64,000 nt of DNA from Rhodoferax sp. (GTDB lineage: Bacteria > Pseudomonadota > Gammaproteobacteria > Burkholderiales > Burkholderiaceae_C). How positions within the stretch are numbered: position 1 is the stretch's first letter; the number at the start of each line of letters is the position of its first letter. The position numbers and the translations under genes are program-made. Shown here in pieces: positions 27,153 to 36,192 of the stretch. The stretch lies in assembly GCA_024236015.1 (NCBI GenBank), contig JACKLK010000001.1, forward strand, positions 620,001 through 684,000. Reading direction: 5' to 3'. Under the pieces are notes generated by a model. That model was not told where the DNA came from. It made no database searches and was given only the letters and a program-made list of their open reading frames with translations.

Positions 27153-27902
27153 TCAGATGGCGGATTCCTCGTCGTCGTCGCGCGCCGCCGGCGTGACGTG
27201 CCCGCGGTCGGTGTCGCCGGTCTCGACCTTGCCGCCGTCCTCGTCGGGCCGTTCTCCGTCATCGCCCGCGCCGAGGTCGAAGGCCTGTGCCTGGGCCCGC
27301 ATCACCAGCAGCATCTCGATGAACAGGTCGGGGCACTCGTAGCGCAACAACCAGGCCAGCTGCATCCAGTCCTGGTCGGCGACCTCGTCGAGATCGACCC
27401 GCGGCTTGGCATAGGCCGACGCGAACAAGGCCTGTTCGGACAACATCTCGCCGTCTTCCTCGGCGGTGTCGAAGGTGCCGGTGCGGGCGAAGGCCTCGAT
27501 ACGGCTCCACTTGTCGGCGAAATAGTTGGCCACGGCCTCGCTGCCGCCTTCCAGGTCGGCGATCGCGTTCAGGAACTCGACCGGATCGGCGTCCTCGCGA
27601 AAGATCACCGAGTTGACCATGCCCCGCAGATGCGTGTGGGTCAGGTCTTTGTACTGCTTTTCGATCACCATGGCGCGCGCGAACTGGCTCGGCGTGACCA
27701 GCAGGTTGATGATGGACTCGCGCGACTGGTCGTACTCGCGGATGACGGCCAGGATGTCCTTGGGCGCCAGTTGTTCCAGCACCACAACCAGGGCGCCGTC
27801 GCCTTCGGTATCGGCCAGGTCGGTCAGGGCGGACTCGGCACCCGTGATGTCGCCGGCGGCGATCAGGCTGCGGGTCTTTTCGATCAGCGCAAGATGGTTC
27901 AT
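27153..27902 (-). CDS. Unassigned 249-residue protein of the J-domain operon
   Basis: 249 residues. MNHLALIEKTRSLIAAGDITGAESALTDLADTEGDGALVVVLEQL, then APKDILAVIREYDQSRESIINLLVTPSQFA, reads like the helical hairpins of MgtE_N or armadillo-like domains. The last 45 residues are strongly acidic and disordered-looking (DLGAGDDGERPDEDGGKVE). No catalytic motif is visible. It could be a scaffold or adaptor. Confidence 0.8.
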   Translation of the reverse strand: MNHLALIEKTRSLIAAGDITGAESALTDLADTEGDGALVVVLEQLAPKDILAVIREYDQSRESIINLLVTPSQFARAMVIEKQYKDLTHTHLRGMVNSVIFREDADPVEFLNAIADLEGGSEAVANYFADKWSRIEAFARTGTFDTAEEDGEMLSEQALFASAYAKPRVDLDEVADQDWMQLAWLLRYECPDLFIEMLLVMRAQAQAFDLGAGDDGERPDEDGGKVETGDTDRGHVTPAARDDDEESAI

Positions 27903-27930
27903 GGTGTGGCGGGGTTGTCTCGGATGCGGG

Positions 27931-28506
27931 TCAGTCCTTGCGGTCGAAGCCTTGCTCGACCATCCAGTCCGCGCTGGCTTCTTCACGGGCTTGCGCGTCG
28001 GTGCCGACATCGTCATCGGCCGAGAGGTAGTGCTGCTCGTCGTCATGATCCGCGGGCTCGACGCCATCGGCGTCGTGAGCGTCGTCATCCGCATGCTGCT
28101 GCGACAGGCTGCGCCCCGACATGCCCAGCATGTATTCGGCACCGGCTGCCACCGTCATGAACCAGTCGCCGGCGGGCTGGGCGCGAATCGTGCGCACCAT
28201 GGGCTGGGCCCAGGGTGCGATGGTGATGGTGCCGGCAATGTCGTCCCAGTCGGGCAACTCCTCGGATTCGCAGCCCAGCATCTGCTCGATGACCAGCGGC
28301 TGGCCGAAGGCGAATGCCTTGTGAAAGACGACCGCCACCATCTCGGGGCTGAGTTCGAGCATGTGGACCAGGAACTCCAGCTCGCCGCGCCGTTGTGCCA
28401 GACGCTGCTGCAGCACGAACCCGCCTTCCGAATCCTGGCTCAGGTCCTCGATCTCGGCCACGTAGGCCGAGCGTAGTTGGTGGAAGAAAGGGGACAGATG
28501 CATCAT
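27931..28506 (-). CDS. Unassigned 191-residue acidic protein of the J-domain operon
   Basis: 191 residues. Residues 15-60 (AEIEDLSQDSEGGFVLQQRLAQRRGELEFLVHMLE) are helical. The C-terminal third is extremely acidic and His-rich (QQHADDDAHDADGVEPADHDD), then ends SADWMVEQGFDRKD. Its start is ten bases downstream of the J-domain gene's stop, so the two are probably co-translated. No family recognised. Confidence 0.78.
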   Translation of the reverse strand: MMHLSPFFHQLRSAYVAEIEDLSQDSEGGFVLQQRLAQRRGELEFLVHMLELSPEMVAVVFHKAFAFGQPLVIEQMLGCESEELPDWDDIAGTITIAPWAQPMVRTIRAQPAGDWFMTVAAGAEYMLGMSGRSLSQQHADDDAHDADGVEPADHDDEQHYLSADDDVGTDAQAREEASADWMVEQGFDRKD

Positions 28507-28516
28507 GCGGTCGGAG

Positions 28517-28792
28517 TCAGATCAGGCGATTGAAATAGGCCGCCCAGATCTCGCCGGCCGTTTCCAGCGGGTTGTCCAGCAGATTGCGCTTGCGGTTGTT
28601 GTCGTAGGCGCCGCGGCGGGTGGAGTCCGACAGCACGTCGTACGCCTCCTGGATGCTGCGAAACCGCGCGGCCGCGCCTTCGGCGGCGTTGCGGTCCGGG
28701 TGGTAGCGGGCGGCCTGCTGGCGATACGCCGTCCTGATTTCGGCAAGCGTGGCTGCACTGCTGACACCAAGCGCGGAATAGTGGTCTTTCAA
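28517..28792 (-). CDS. Minimal J-domain protein
   Basis: 91 residues. MKDHYSALGVSSAATLAEIRTAYRQQAARYHPDRN contains the HPD motif, and FRSIQEAYDVLSDSTRRGAYD completes helices III-IV of a J domain. There is no Gly/Phe region, zinc finger or substrate-binding domain, so it is a type III (DnaJC-like) co-chaperone that should stimulate DnaK ATPase and take its client from elsewhere. The start appears to be TTG 28792 with GAGAG upstream; no in-frame ATG precedes it. It leads a five-gene operon of otherwise unassigned proteins. Confidence 0.85.
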   Translation of the reverse strand: MKDHYSALGVSSAATLAEIRTAYRQQAARYHPDRNAAEGAAARFRSIQEAYDVLSDSTRRGAYDNNRKRNLLDNPLETAGEIWAAYFNRLI

Positions 28793-28931
28793 GCAGGGAC
28801 TCTCGTGGTTGGATATCGGTGCGGATCGACGTGATCGCTGGTGCTTCGGCCGCCGGCGCCCGTCGGCTCCGTACCCGCGATCGTGCTGCAGCCCGCAATG
28901 GCCAGCGCCGATCGCCAGCAGGAAGCCGGCG

Positions 28932-28960
28932 ATTATATTCCTTGCGGATCAATCACTTGC
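28932..28960 (-). promoter_or_regulatory. Candidate promoter of the J-domain operon
   Basis: A perfect TATAAT occurs on the minus strand (plus 28932-28937) in otherwise GC-rich DNA, with a poor -35 (TGCAAG-like) 17 bases upstream. It would give a 5' leader of about 130 bases before the TTG start. Confidence 0.4.
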
Positions 28961-29042
28961 AGCGCGGTCGCGGAGCCGCCGACGCAATCGCCGCACGCGG
29001 TCGGGACGCGGCCGCGGCAGTTGTTGTGCGTATCGACCGGCC

Positions 29043-29918
29043 TCAGCCCTGCGGCAGCAACCACCGCTTCTGCCAGTTCGGCAATGCGAACGATGCCTGG
29101 TGGACCTCGGCGTTGTAGTGCCTGCCCTCGAACGCCCGGACCGGCTTGCGCAGCGAGACGCCGTCGCGGCTGTACAGGAAGAAGCCAAAATCGGCTCCGG
29201 GGTACAGCGGGATGTTGGTGTGATAGACGTCGATGTGCGGCAGCAGCCGGGTACGTTGCATCACCGTCATCAGGTTGTCGCCGTCGCCGCTGACCTCCTG
29301 CAGGAAGTCGCCACCGGCCTTCGACAGGTAGATGCTGTCCGAATCGAGGATCACGCCGGTGTCCGAGACGAGGCCGACGACCTCGGTCAGGAACTTCTCG
29401 GTGAACAGGCACGACGAAGGACCGACGGGTTCGGTGAGGTCGAGCACGATCAGGTCGTAACGTTTGCCGTCCTGGAGTGCCTGGCTGACGAAGTTGGCCG
29501 CGTTGTCGATGACGAGGTTCACGCGTGGATCATCGTAGTCGCCGTTCACGGCAAGGTATTCGCGCGCCAGGTCGACCACGCGCCGGTCGATCTCGACCAT
29601 GGTGACGCTGGTCACGAAATCATGCTTGAGGCTTTCGCGTACGATGCCACCGTCGCCACCCCCGATGACCAGCACCGAGGCGTTCTCGCGCGCTCGGCCC
29701 AGCAGCGGCACATGCACGGCCATCTCGTGGTAGATGAACTCGTCGGCCTGGCTGGCCTGGATATAACCATCGAGCACGAGCATCCGGCCGAACGACTGGT
29801 GGTCGTAGATCTCGACGCGTTGATGCGGGCTTTGCTCCGCATGCAGGAGCTTCACTTCGACCGACGTGGTGATGCCCAGTCCGTCGCAACGTTCATGCCA
29901 CCATTGGTATTCACTCAT
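29043..29918 (-). CDS. speE: Spermidine synthase
   Basis: 291 residues. Aminopropyltransferase motifs are clear: GGGDGG (86-91) binds decarboxylated AdoMet, MVEID is next, and YDLIVLDLTEPVGP carries the catalytic Asp. It transfers the aminopropyl group to putrescine, giving spermidine and methylthioadenosine. ATG 29918 overlaps the speD stop by eight bases and has AAGAGGTG just before it, so translation is coupled to speD. Confidence 0.95.
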   Translation of the reverse strand: MSEYQWWHERCDGLGITTSVEVKLLHAEQSPHQRVEIYDHQSFGRMLVLDGYIQASQADEFIYHEMAVHVPLLGRARENASVLVIGGGDGGIVRESLKHDFVTSVTMVEIDRRVVDLAREYLAVNGDYDDPRVNLVIDNAANFVSQALQDGKRYDLIVLDLTEPVGPSSCLFTEKFLTEVVGLVSDTGVILDSDSIYLSKAGGDFLQEVSGDGDNLMTVMQRTRLLPHIDVYHTNIPLYPGADFGFFLYSRDGVSLRKPVRAFEGRHYNAEVHQASFALPNWQKRWLLPQG

Positions 29919-30318
29919 GGACTTCACCTCTTAATAGTTCCTGTACGTCTGCGCGCTCGGCCTCGAACGCCTCGCGCATGATGTCGATGCACGCGTGCGG
30001 ATCGGTGTCGCCGCACATGAACACGTCGAACGCGGCAAAGCGGCTCTCGGGCCAGGTGTGCACCGATATATGGCTCTCGGCCAGCACCGCGACCCCGCTG
30101 ATGCCATCGGGCTCGAAGCGATGCAGATGGATGTGCAACAGCGTCGCCCGCGAGGCCTCGATGCAGCGGCGCAGGGTGTTTTCGATGTACGCGGCGTCAC
30201 TGAGATGGGAGGCGCCATGCAGGTCGATGATCAAATGGACTCCGGCGTAGCGTTTGCCCGCGCGGGTGACGAAGTAGTCTTGCTTCCCCTGCGTCGATGG
30301 AGGGGCGGGTGCGGACAT
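29911..30318 (-). CDS. speD: S-adenosylmethionine decarboxylase proenzyme
   Basis: 135 residues, the small bacterial class 1B (SpeH-like) form. LAESHISVHTWPE contains the self-cleavage site between Glu81 and Ser82, which becomes the pyruvoyl group. Conserved HLIIDLHGASHLSD precedes it. It supplies decarboxylated AdoMet to SpeE, its translation-coupled neighbour. The frame upstream of ATG 30318 is open but not conserved-looking. Confidence 0.95.
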   Translation of the reverse strand: MSAPAPPSTQGKQDYFVTRAGKRYAGVHLIIDLHGASHLSDAAYIENTLRRCIEASRATLLHIHLHRFEPDGISGVAVLAESHISVHTWPESRFAAFDVFMCGDTDPHACIDIMREAFEAERADVQELLRGEVHE

Positions 30319-30647
30319 GTGTGCGGGTACTCCTTGGGTTGTGCGACGAATGGATCGACGGTATGGCCTGAGCGCCACTTCGGCGGCATGTGCCGGCACG
30401 CGGCTTGGGCGGACGCTCCAGGCAGGAGCCGCGGCCCAAGGTGGTGCCCGCAGACTCAAGGCCGGACATCGACGGACCGCGCGCGGAGCCATGCGATGGC
30501 GTGCGCCGGGGTTCAGCCTTGGTTATACCGCACGAATAGCGGGTGGTTGGCTCGATCGCCATTGACGGCCAGGACATGGGAGCGGACGCCACGCATCTGC
30601 GATGGTTCGTCCATGAGGATCCCTGCCTGACCTGGCCTATCCATGAC
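30319..30647. other. Gene-free stretch between speD and the aldolase fusion
   Basis: 329 bases. It should hold the speDE promoter, but no convincing -10/-35 pair, riboswitch or terminator is visible. Frames that stay open here have the composition of GC-rich noise. Confidence 0.6.
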
Positions 30648-32714
30648 TCACCGCAACGCCGCCGCAATATTCCCCCCATCCACCGTCATCACGTGCCCGG
30701 TGGTCTTCTGCGCCAGTGCCAAGGTCAGGAATGCCTGGGCGACGTCCTCGGGCAGCACCTCCTGGCCCAGCAGGTTGCCGCTCATGTAGCTGCTTTCGTC
30801 GAGTCCGCGCGCCTGCGAGCGCGAGGCGATCATCGCGTCGGTGAGCAGGCCGCTGCGAATCCGGTCGGCGTTGACCGCGTTGCTGCGAATGCCGTCGATG
30901 CCATGTTCCAGTGCGTACTGGCGGGACAGCAGCAGGGTCGCCGCCTTGGCCGTGCCGTAGGCGCCGAAATGGACGCCGGGGTTGACCGCCTGCTTCGATG
31001 CATTGAACAACAGCGCGCCACCGGTGCGCTGGGCCTGCATGACCCGCACGGCGTTTTGTGCCACGGTGTGGTGGGCAAAGAAGTTGAGCTCGAAGCTCTG
31101 GCGCAGGCTCTGGTCGTCGATGGTCGCCATCGCGCCCTCCCAGGCGGCGCCGGCGTTGGAGACCACGATGTCAATGCCGCCAAAGGCGGCGCAGCCGGCG
31201 TCGAAAGCGGCGCGCACCGCCTGCGGATCGGTCACGTCGCAGGCCACGGCCAATGCGTGGGCGCCGAGTGCGCGTGCCGCTTTCGCCACCGCTTCGCCAT
31301 CGCGATCGATCAGCACGACGGCCGCCCCCTGGGCAGCAAACAGCCGGGCCGTGGCCAGGCCGATGGTCCCGGCGGCACCCGTGACCAACGCGACCTGGCG
31401 CGCCAATGCGGGCTCCTTCGCCTGCCCCAGCTTGGCCTGCTCCAACGACCAGTACTCCATTTCGAACAGGTCGGCTTCGGGCAGCGGCTCGAACTGGCCG
31501 ATCGCCCGTGCTGCCATCACCGTCTCGATCGTGGCCTGCGCCAGGTCCGCATGGATGACGGCATCCTTCTTCGACTTGCCCCAGGCGATCAGGCCCAGGC
31601 CTTGCACCAGCACCACGCGCGGCATCGGATCGAGCTCGCGGCGTTTGCCGGGCAGCAGCGGGTCGTTGGTCTGGAAATAGGCATGGTAGTGCTGCACATA
31701 CGCGTCCAGGCGCTGTTGCAGCGTCGGCCGGAACGCCGCGAGTTGCTGCGTGTCGGGCTCCGGCAGGACCAGCGGCCGGTTCTTGATGCGTATGTTGTGG
31801 TCCGGCGTGATGACCCCGGTCCATGCCTGCGCCTCGAGATCGGGGGCGGCGCAGAACGCGCCGATCGCTCCGCCCGTGCGCAGTTCAGCGACCATGCGCG
31901 AATATCGGCCTTGCCCCAGGGGCATCGCCAGCGCGCCGCGCACCATGGGCGCGACCTGTGCCAGCCGCTCGAGGCATTGAGCGTCCGACGCACGCGGCGT
32001 TGCAGCCGCAGCGTCGGCGCGGCTGTGCTGCCGGATATGGTCCTCGGCGCGCGTGACCATCTCGATCATGCGTTCATAAGCCTGCCGGGCCGAATCGCCG
32101 AACGTGAAGATGCCGTGCTTGTGCAGGATCAGGCCCTCGATGTCGGGCGACGCTTCATAGACCTGTGCCACGGCCTTGGCCAGGCGAAAACCCGGCATGA
32201 CATAGTCCACGACCGCCATGGTCGGCCCGAACACCTCGCGGCACAGCGCCATGCCGCCGGGCTGGTCCGACAGCGCCAGCACCGCGTTGGCATGCGTGTG
32301 ATCGATGAACTTGTGCGGCACGAAGGCGTGCAGCAAGGCCTCCACCGACGGGTTGGGGGCGTTGCTGTCGAGCAGGTTGCCCCGCTGGGCGTTGACCATG
32401 TCTTCGTCGCTGAGCTCCGATCGGTCGCGCAGGCGCAGCAGCGGGGCAAGCCGGACCGCGGGAATGCCGGCGGGTTCAATGACCGCCATGTCCCAGCCCG
32501 AACCCTTGACGCAGATGACGTCGATCACCTCGCCGGTGAGGTCGGGCAGGCGCGTCTTGACCGAGGTGTTGCCGCCACCATGCAGCACCAGCGTGGGATC
32601 CTGCCCCAGCAGGCGCGAGGTGTAGACCCGCAGTGCGACATCGGCCGAAACGCCCTGCGCGCCGTAGTGCGCGACCAGTCGCTGTGCTTCGTCGTCCTGC
32701 CAATTGCTTTTCAT
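30648..32714 (-). CDS. Class II aldolase / short-chain dehydrogenase fusion (probable deoxyribulose-phosphate salvage enzyme)
   Basis: 688 residues. Residues of about 1-420 form an aldolase_II/adducin-type domain: zinc ligands His139 and His141 in IDHTHANAVLAL and His198/His200 in LILHKHG. From about 440 a complete SDR follows: TGAAGTIG (445-452), NAG (520-522), catalytic Tyr586 and Lys590 (YGTAK). Bacterial proteins of this architecture are known as rhamnulose-1-phosphate aldolase/lactaldehyde dehydrogenase (YuxG/RhaEW). Here it lies 121 bases downstream of mtnA and mtnK, with no rhamnose gene. I infer cleavage of 5-(methylthio- or deoxy-)ribulose 1-phosphate to DHAP and an aldehyde, which the SDR half then oxidises or reduces. 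Confidence 0.9.
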   Translation of the reverse strand: MKSNWQDDEAQRLVAHYGAQGVSADVALRVYTSRLLGQDPTLVLHGGGNTSVKTRLPDLTGEVIDVICVKGSGWDMAVIEPAGIPAVRLAPLLRLRDRSELSDEDMVNAQRGNLLDSNAPNPSVEALLHAFVPHKFIDHTHANAVLALSDQPGGMALCREVFGPTMAVVDYVMPGFRLAKAVAQVYEASPDIEGLILHKHGIFTFGDSARQAYERMIEMVTRAEDHIRQHSRADAAAATPRASDAQCLERLAQVAPMVRGALAMPLGQGRYSRMVAELRTGGAIGAFCAAPDLEAQAWTGVITPDHNIRIKNRPLVLPEPDTQQLAAFRPTLQQRLDAYVQHYHAYFQTNDPLLPGKRRELDPMPRVVLVQGLGLIAWGKSKKDAVIHADLAQATIETVMAARAIGQFEPLPEADLFEMEYWSLEQAKLGQAKEPALARQVALVTGAAGTIGLATARLFAAQGAAVVLIDRDGEAVAKAARALGAHALAVACDVTDPQAVRAAFDAGCAAFGGIDIVVSNAGAAWEGAMATIDDQSLRQSFELNFFAHHTVAQNAVRVMQAQRTGGALLFNASKQAVNPGVHFGAYGTAKAATLLLSRQYALEHGIDGIRSNAVNADRIRSGLLTDAMIASRSQARGLDESSYMSGNLLGQEVLPEDVAQAFLTLALAQKTTGHVMTVDGGNIAAALR

Positions 32715-32835
32715 CCGATTCCCCTTTCGATGGACGGCCCGGTGCCAGCAACAATGGTTGAAGCCGCGCCTGTCTGCATGTTACGCAAGGCGCGAGCGCT
32801 GGCGATCATCCAACTGACGCGCGGCAGCGGGCGAC

Positions 32836-33918
32836 TCACGTCGGCCGCGACACATCGACCGCGGCGCGGGCCAAGCGGCGCAGCCCCTCTTCGAACGGCG
32901 CCTCGATGATTCCATGTTCCGTGATCAGGCCACGGACCAGCGCATGCGGCGTGACGTCGAACGCGGGGTTGCGCACCGCCATGCCCTGCGGCGCGGTTCG
33001 CGAATCGCCAAAGCCGGTGACCTCGTCGGGTGTGCGTTCCTCGATCTCGACCTTGTCGCCGCTGGCGGTGGCCGCATCGATGGTCGACGATGGGCATGCC
33101 ACGTAGAACGGCACACCGAAATGCTTCGCCAGCACCGCGACCCCGAGCGTGCCGATCTTGTTCACGACGTCGCCATTGGCCGTGACCCGGTCCGTTCCGA
33201 CGATGACCAGTTGCACCTGGCCGCTGGCCATCATGCTGGCCGCCATGTTGTCGGTGATCAGGGTCACGTCGAGCCCGGCGCTTTGCAGCTCCCACGCGGT
33301 CAGGCGCGCGCCCTGCAGCAGGGGCCGGGTCTCATCGGCAAAAACCTTGAAGCGGGTGCCGCGCTGGTGCGCCAGATACATCGGTGCGGTGGCCGTGCCC
33401 AGGCCGGTGGTGGCCAGGGCGCCGGCGTTGCAGTGCGTCAGCACGCCCATGCCGGGGCGGATCAGGTCGACCCCGTGCTGACCGATGCCGGCGCAGATGG
33501 CGGTGTCTTCGGCGTGGATGCGCCGGGCCTCGGCCACCAGGTGGTCGTACAAGGCCGCGCTGTCATTGGCTTCGTGAGCCGCGGCCACCGCCAACATGCG
33601 TTGCAAGGCCCAGGCGAGGTTGACCGCGGTGGGCCGGGCCGTGTTCAGGTACTGCGCGTTTTGCCGCAGGGTTTCGCGAAACTCCGGCAGGCCTAGCGCC
33701 TGGTGCGGTCGCATGGCCACGCACAGGCCGTAGGCCGCCGCCACCCCGATCGCCGGCGCCCCGCGCACCTTGAGTTGGCGGATGGACTGCCAGACCTGCT
33801 GGGCGTCGTCCTGCCGCTCGATGTGGATCTGCAGCGGCAGCCGCGTCTGGTCGAGCAGATGCAGTTCGCCGTCACGCCATTCCAGCGTGGCGGGCACGTG
33901 ATGCGATGCGCTGCTCAT
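32836..33918 (-). CDS. mtnA: S-methyl-5-thioribose-1-phosphate isomerase
   Basis: 360 residues, normal length. KVRGAPAIGVAAAYG near the N-terminus, LTHCNAGALATTGLGTATAP with the catalytic Cys, and VIVGTDRVTANGDVVNKIGT with the catalytic Asp define MtnA (eIF2B-like fold). It converts methylthioribose 1-phosphate to the ribulose 1-phosphate. The start overlaps mtnK (ATGA), so kinase and isomerase are translated together. Confidence 0.95.
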   Translation of the reverse strand: MSSASHHVPATLEWRDGELHLLDQTRLPLQIHIERQDDAQQVWQSIRQLKVRGAPAIGVAAAYGLCVAMRPHQALGLPEFRETLRQNAQYLNTARPTAVNLAWALQRMLAVAAAHEANDSAALYDHLVAEARRIHAEDTAICAGIGQHGVDLIRPGMGVLTHCNAGALATTGLGTATAPMYLAHQRGTRFKVFADETRPLLQGARLTAWELQSAGLDVTLITDNMAASMMASGQVQLVIVGTDRVTANGDVVNKIGTLGVAVLAKHFGVPFYVACPSSTIDAATASGDKVEIEERTPDEVTGFGDSRTAPQGMAVRNPAFDVTPHALVRGLITEHGIIEAPFEEGLRRLARAAVDVSRPT

Positions 33919-35150
33919 GCCCGCACCCATGTCAGTACATCCTGCATGGAGCCGGCCTGATGGCGCTGCAGCAGCAGTCGTTCCGCCAAACGCAGCGCGC
34001 CAGTTTCGGCGGATGCGCGGGCCACCGGGTCGGCAACATCGGCGATGTCTGCCACCTTGGCCAGACCCAGCACCCGGCGCACCATTTCGCAGCCGGCAAA
34101 ACCAAGGCTGTCCTGGAACACTTGGCGCATGAACGCGTCGCGGTAGGCCTGGGCGCTGGCGCCGTCCAGGTCGCGTCCGATGAAGCCCGCGCCGCCATGT
34201 TCGTGCGCCTGCCATAGCTGCATGAACTGCTGCGCAAAACCGTCCCAGCATTGCGCGGCGGTGCGCAACAACCAGTCCTGGGTATGTGTTGCGTCAGCGC
34301 CCCCTGGCGCGCGTGCACCCTGTCCGTACCAGGCCAGGAAGAAGTTGGCCAGCAGGATACCGATGTCGAAACCCATCGGACCGTAGAAGGCGAACTCCGG
34401 ATCGATGACGTAGGTTTCCTTCTCGCTGACCATCACCGAGCCCACGTGCAAATCGCCATGCAGCAGTGTCTCTGCACGGGTCATGAACGCGTATTTGAGT
34501 TCGCCTACGGCGGCGCGCAGCAGGGGGTTGCGCTGGATGCGGTCGATCGCGTCGCGCGGCAACGCCGGGTTGTAGCTGTTGGTCGGGCTGTCGTCGTAGG
34601 GGTGCGTGAAGATCAGGTCCTCGGTGATCTTGCACAACTCCACGTTGGTGAAGCGTTTGACCGCATCCCGCTTGGCCGCAGGTGTCAGATACAGGTCGCT
34701 GCCATGAAACAGGCTGTGCGCCATGAACGTCGACAGGTGAGCCGCAACCGAGTCGAAGGTGTGGCCGTCCAGCAGCGCGCCACGCAGGATGCGGTGGTCC
34801 CGCAAACGCTCCATCACCACCAGCGACATGTCGGAATCGGCGTGGAACACCTCGGGCAAGTGCTGCGGGCACAACGCACGAAAATGGCGAAGCGCCGCAG
34901 TTTCGATATCCATCCGGTGGCGCGTCAGCGGCCATGACTGACCCACCACGCGCAGGTAAGGTACCGCCTGCTTGACGACCACGGTCTGCTGCGGGTCGCG
35001 CCGATGGCTGACCAGGAATACGAAGTTGAGGTTGCCGTCGCCGACCTCGCTGACGTCGAGGTCGTCGAAGTCCGAAAAGCGTGCCTGCATGGCCGGCACG
35101 TCTTGCAGGTAGCCGGGTATCTCGGCTTCGGTCAATCGGCGAAACTCCAT
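33915..35150 (-). CDS. mtnK: S-methyl-5-thioribose kinase
   Basis: 411 residues. A choline-kinase/APH-like fold: QTVVVKQAVPYLRVVG holds the ATP-contact Lys, LLHGDLHVGSVMV the catalytic Asp, and VIDPEFAFYGPMGFDIG the metal-binding DPE. It phosphorylates methylthioribose at C1, the entry step of salvage after a nucleosidase removes adenine. Neither MTA phosphorylase nor nucleosidase is in the window. It is first of a three-gene unit with mtnA and the aldolase fusion. Confidence 0.94.
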   Translation of the reverse strand: MEFRRLTEAEIPGYLQDVPAMQARFSDFDDLDVSEVGDGNLNFVFLVSHRRDPQQTVVVKQAVPYLRVVGQSWPLTRHRMDIETAALRHFRALCPQHLPEVFHADSDMSLVVMERLRDHRILRGALLDGHTFDSVAAHLSTFMAHSLFHGSDLYLTPAAKRDAVKRFTNVELCKITEDLIFTHPYDDSPTNSYNPALPRDAIDRIQRNPLLRAAVGELKYAFMTRAETLLHGDLHVGSVMVSEKETYVIDPEFAFYGPMGFDIGILLANFFLAWYGQGARAPGGADATHTQDWLLRTAAQCWDGFAQQFMQLWQAHEHGGAGFIGRDLDGASAQAYRDAFMRQVFQDSLGFAGCEMVRRVLGLAKVADIADVADPVARASAETGALRLAERLLLQRHQAGSMQDVLTWVRA

Positions 35151-35383
35151 GATTCGGTTTTCCTGGGTCGGTTCTTGGCGGTGCTCTCGATGGTTACCTC
35201 GCTGCGAAACGGGTGGGGCGCCGGGCGTGTTCCGCCTGGCATGGGTCGCCGTTCTCGCATGGGTTTGCGGTCGAGGCTAACCGAGCATTCCTGTTGGCGT
35301 CAATGAGGATAAGACCTTCGCGGCAGTTGCGTGTTGCTCGGGTGGCCCACTCTGCCATCACCCGTGCGCCAAGCAGCGTTGAC

Positions 35384-35875
35384 GACAGCACAACCCACTT
35401 CTTGGAGCACAACGGTTGGTTCAAGTCCTGGAACACCGACGGCACGATGAACATCCGCTGCCCGTGGGAGCAGGACCACACGACGGGCGACAAGGACGAC
35501 AAGGACGACAGCAGCACCAAGTATTTCCCCGCGGGTGTGGGCAAGAAGGCGGACGGTGAGTTATTCGCCGTTGGGCACTTCAAGTGCCTGCACGCGCACT
35601 GCGTCGGCAGGAGGGACCATGACTTCTTGGAGGCGATGGGGGTCGTGGCCAGTGAGTTTGAGGACCTCTCTATGGCTGGTGAACTGGTGATGTTGGACGG
35701 CACCGTCGCGCTACCAATTGTGGACTTGGCGAACATATCCGCCTCGGTGCCGACGACTGCTGCCGCACAATTGCCCCTACCGGGCGATGTAGTCGCGTTT
35801 CCGGCGCCTTTTCCTGGCGCTATGGCCGCGGCGGTGGAGGCTGCGCTGGCGTCGGCGCCAAAGCCACAGGCTGCT
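35384..35875 (+). pseudogene. Remnant of a phage-type primase/zinc-binding protein
   Basis: The conceptual protein here reads HFLEHNGWFKSW, GTMNIRCPWEQDHT, STKYFPAG and GHFKCLHAHC, then DFLEAMG. This is the N-terminal zinc-binding module of phage and plasmid primase/replication proteins. There is no plausible start for it, and it runs directly into an unrelated zinc-ribbon remnant in another frame, so the gene has lost both ends. Confidence 0.65.
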
Positions 35876-36192
35876 TTTTTGGCGGCTCCCGGCCATGGTT
35901 CTTGTGCCCCAGGTGCGAGCACCGCGTCACGATCCTATACCTGCACGACGGCGCATTCCGCTGTCGGCAGTGCCACGACCTGCGGTACCAATGCCAGTCC
36001 GAAGACGCGATCGACCGAACCTGGCGGGCACAGGCCAAGATTGAGCGCAAGCTGGGACAACGCGGGCGGCGCCCGAAGGGCATGCACAAGTCCACTCACG
36101 AGCGCCTAGCGGAGAAGGTCATCCAGGTTGAGCGCGAACGGCGAGCGGTCATGCATGTTGCGCTGAGGCGACACCTCGGGATGGACGAGTAG
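35866..36192 (+). pseudogene. Zinc-ribbon mobile-element protein, 5' end lost
   Basis: The frame reads FFGGSRPWFLCPRC then HRVTILYLHDGAFRCRQCHDLRYQCQ, a two-CxxC zinc ribbon, followed by DRTWRAQAKIERKLGQRGRRPKGMHKSTHERL, a pattern I associate with small phage- and plasmid-borne hypothetical proteins. The C-terminus (HLGMDE) looks natural. The 5' end is fused to the primase remnant; a TTG at 35902 is the only inside start and would miss the conserved RPWF. Probably inactive. Confidence 0.55.

Noticed and set aside
29043..32714. Interpretation of the aldolase/SDR fusion as a rhamnose enzyme
   Set aside because: The architecture fits, but no rhamnose isomerase, kinase, transporter or mutarotase is near; mtnA and mtnK are directly upstream.
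35151..35300. Possible SAM or SAH riboswitch upstream of mtnK
   Set aside because: The leader is GC-rich, but none of the conserved cores of SAM-I, SAM-II or SAH classes could be matched.
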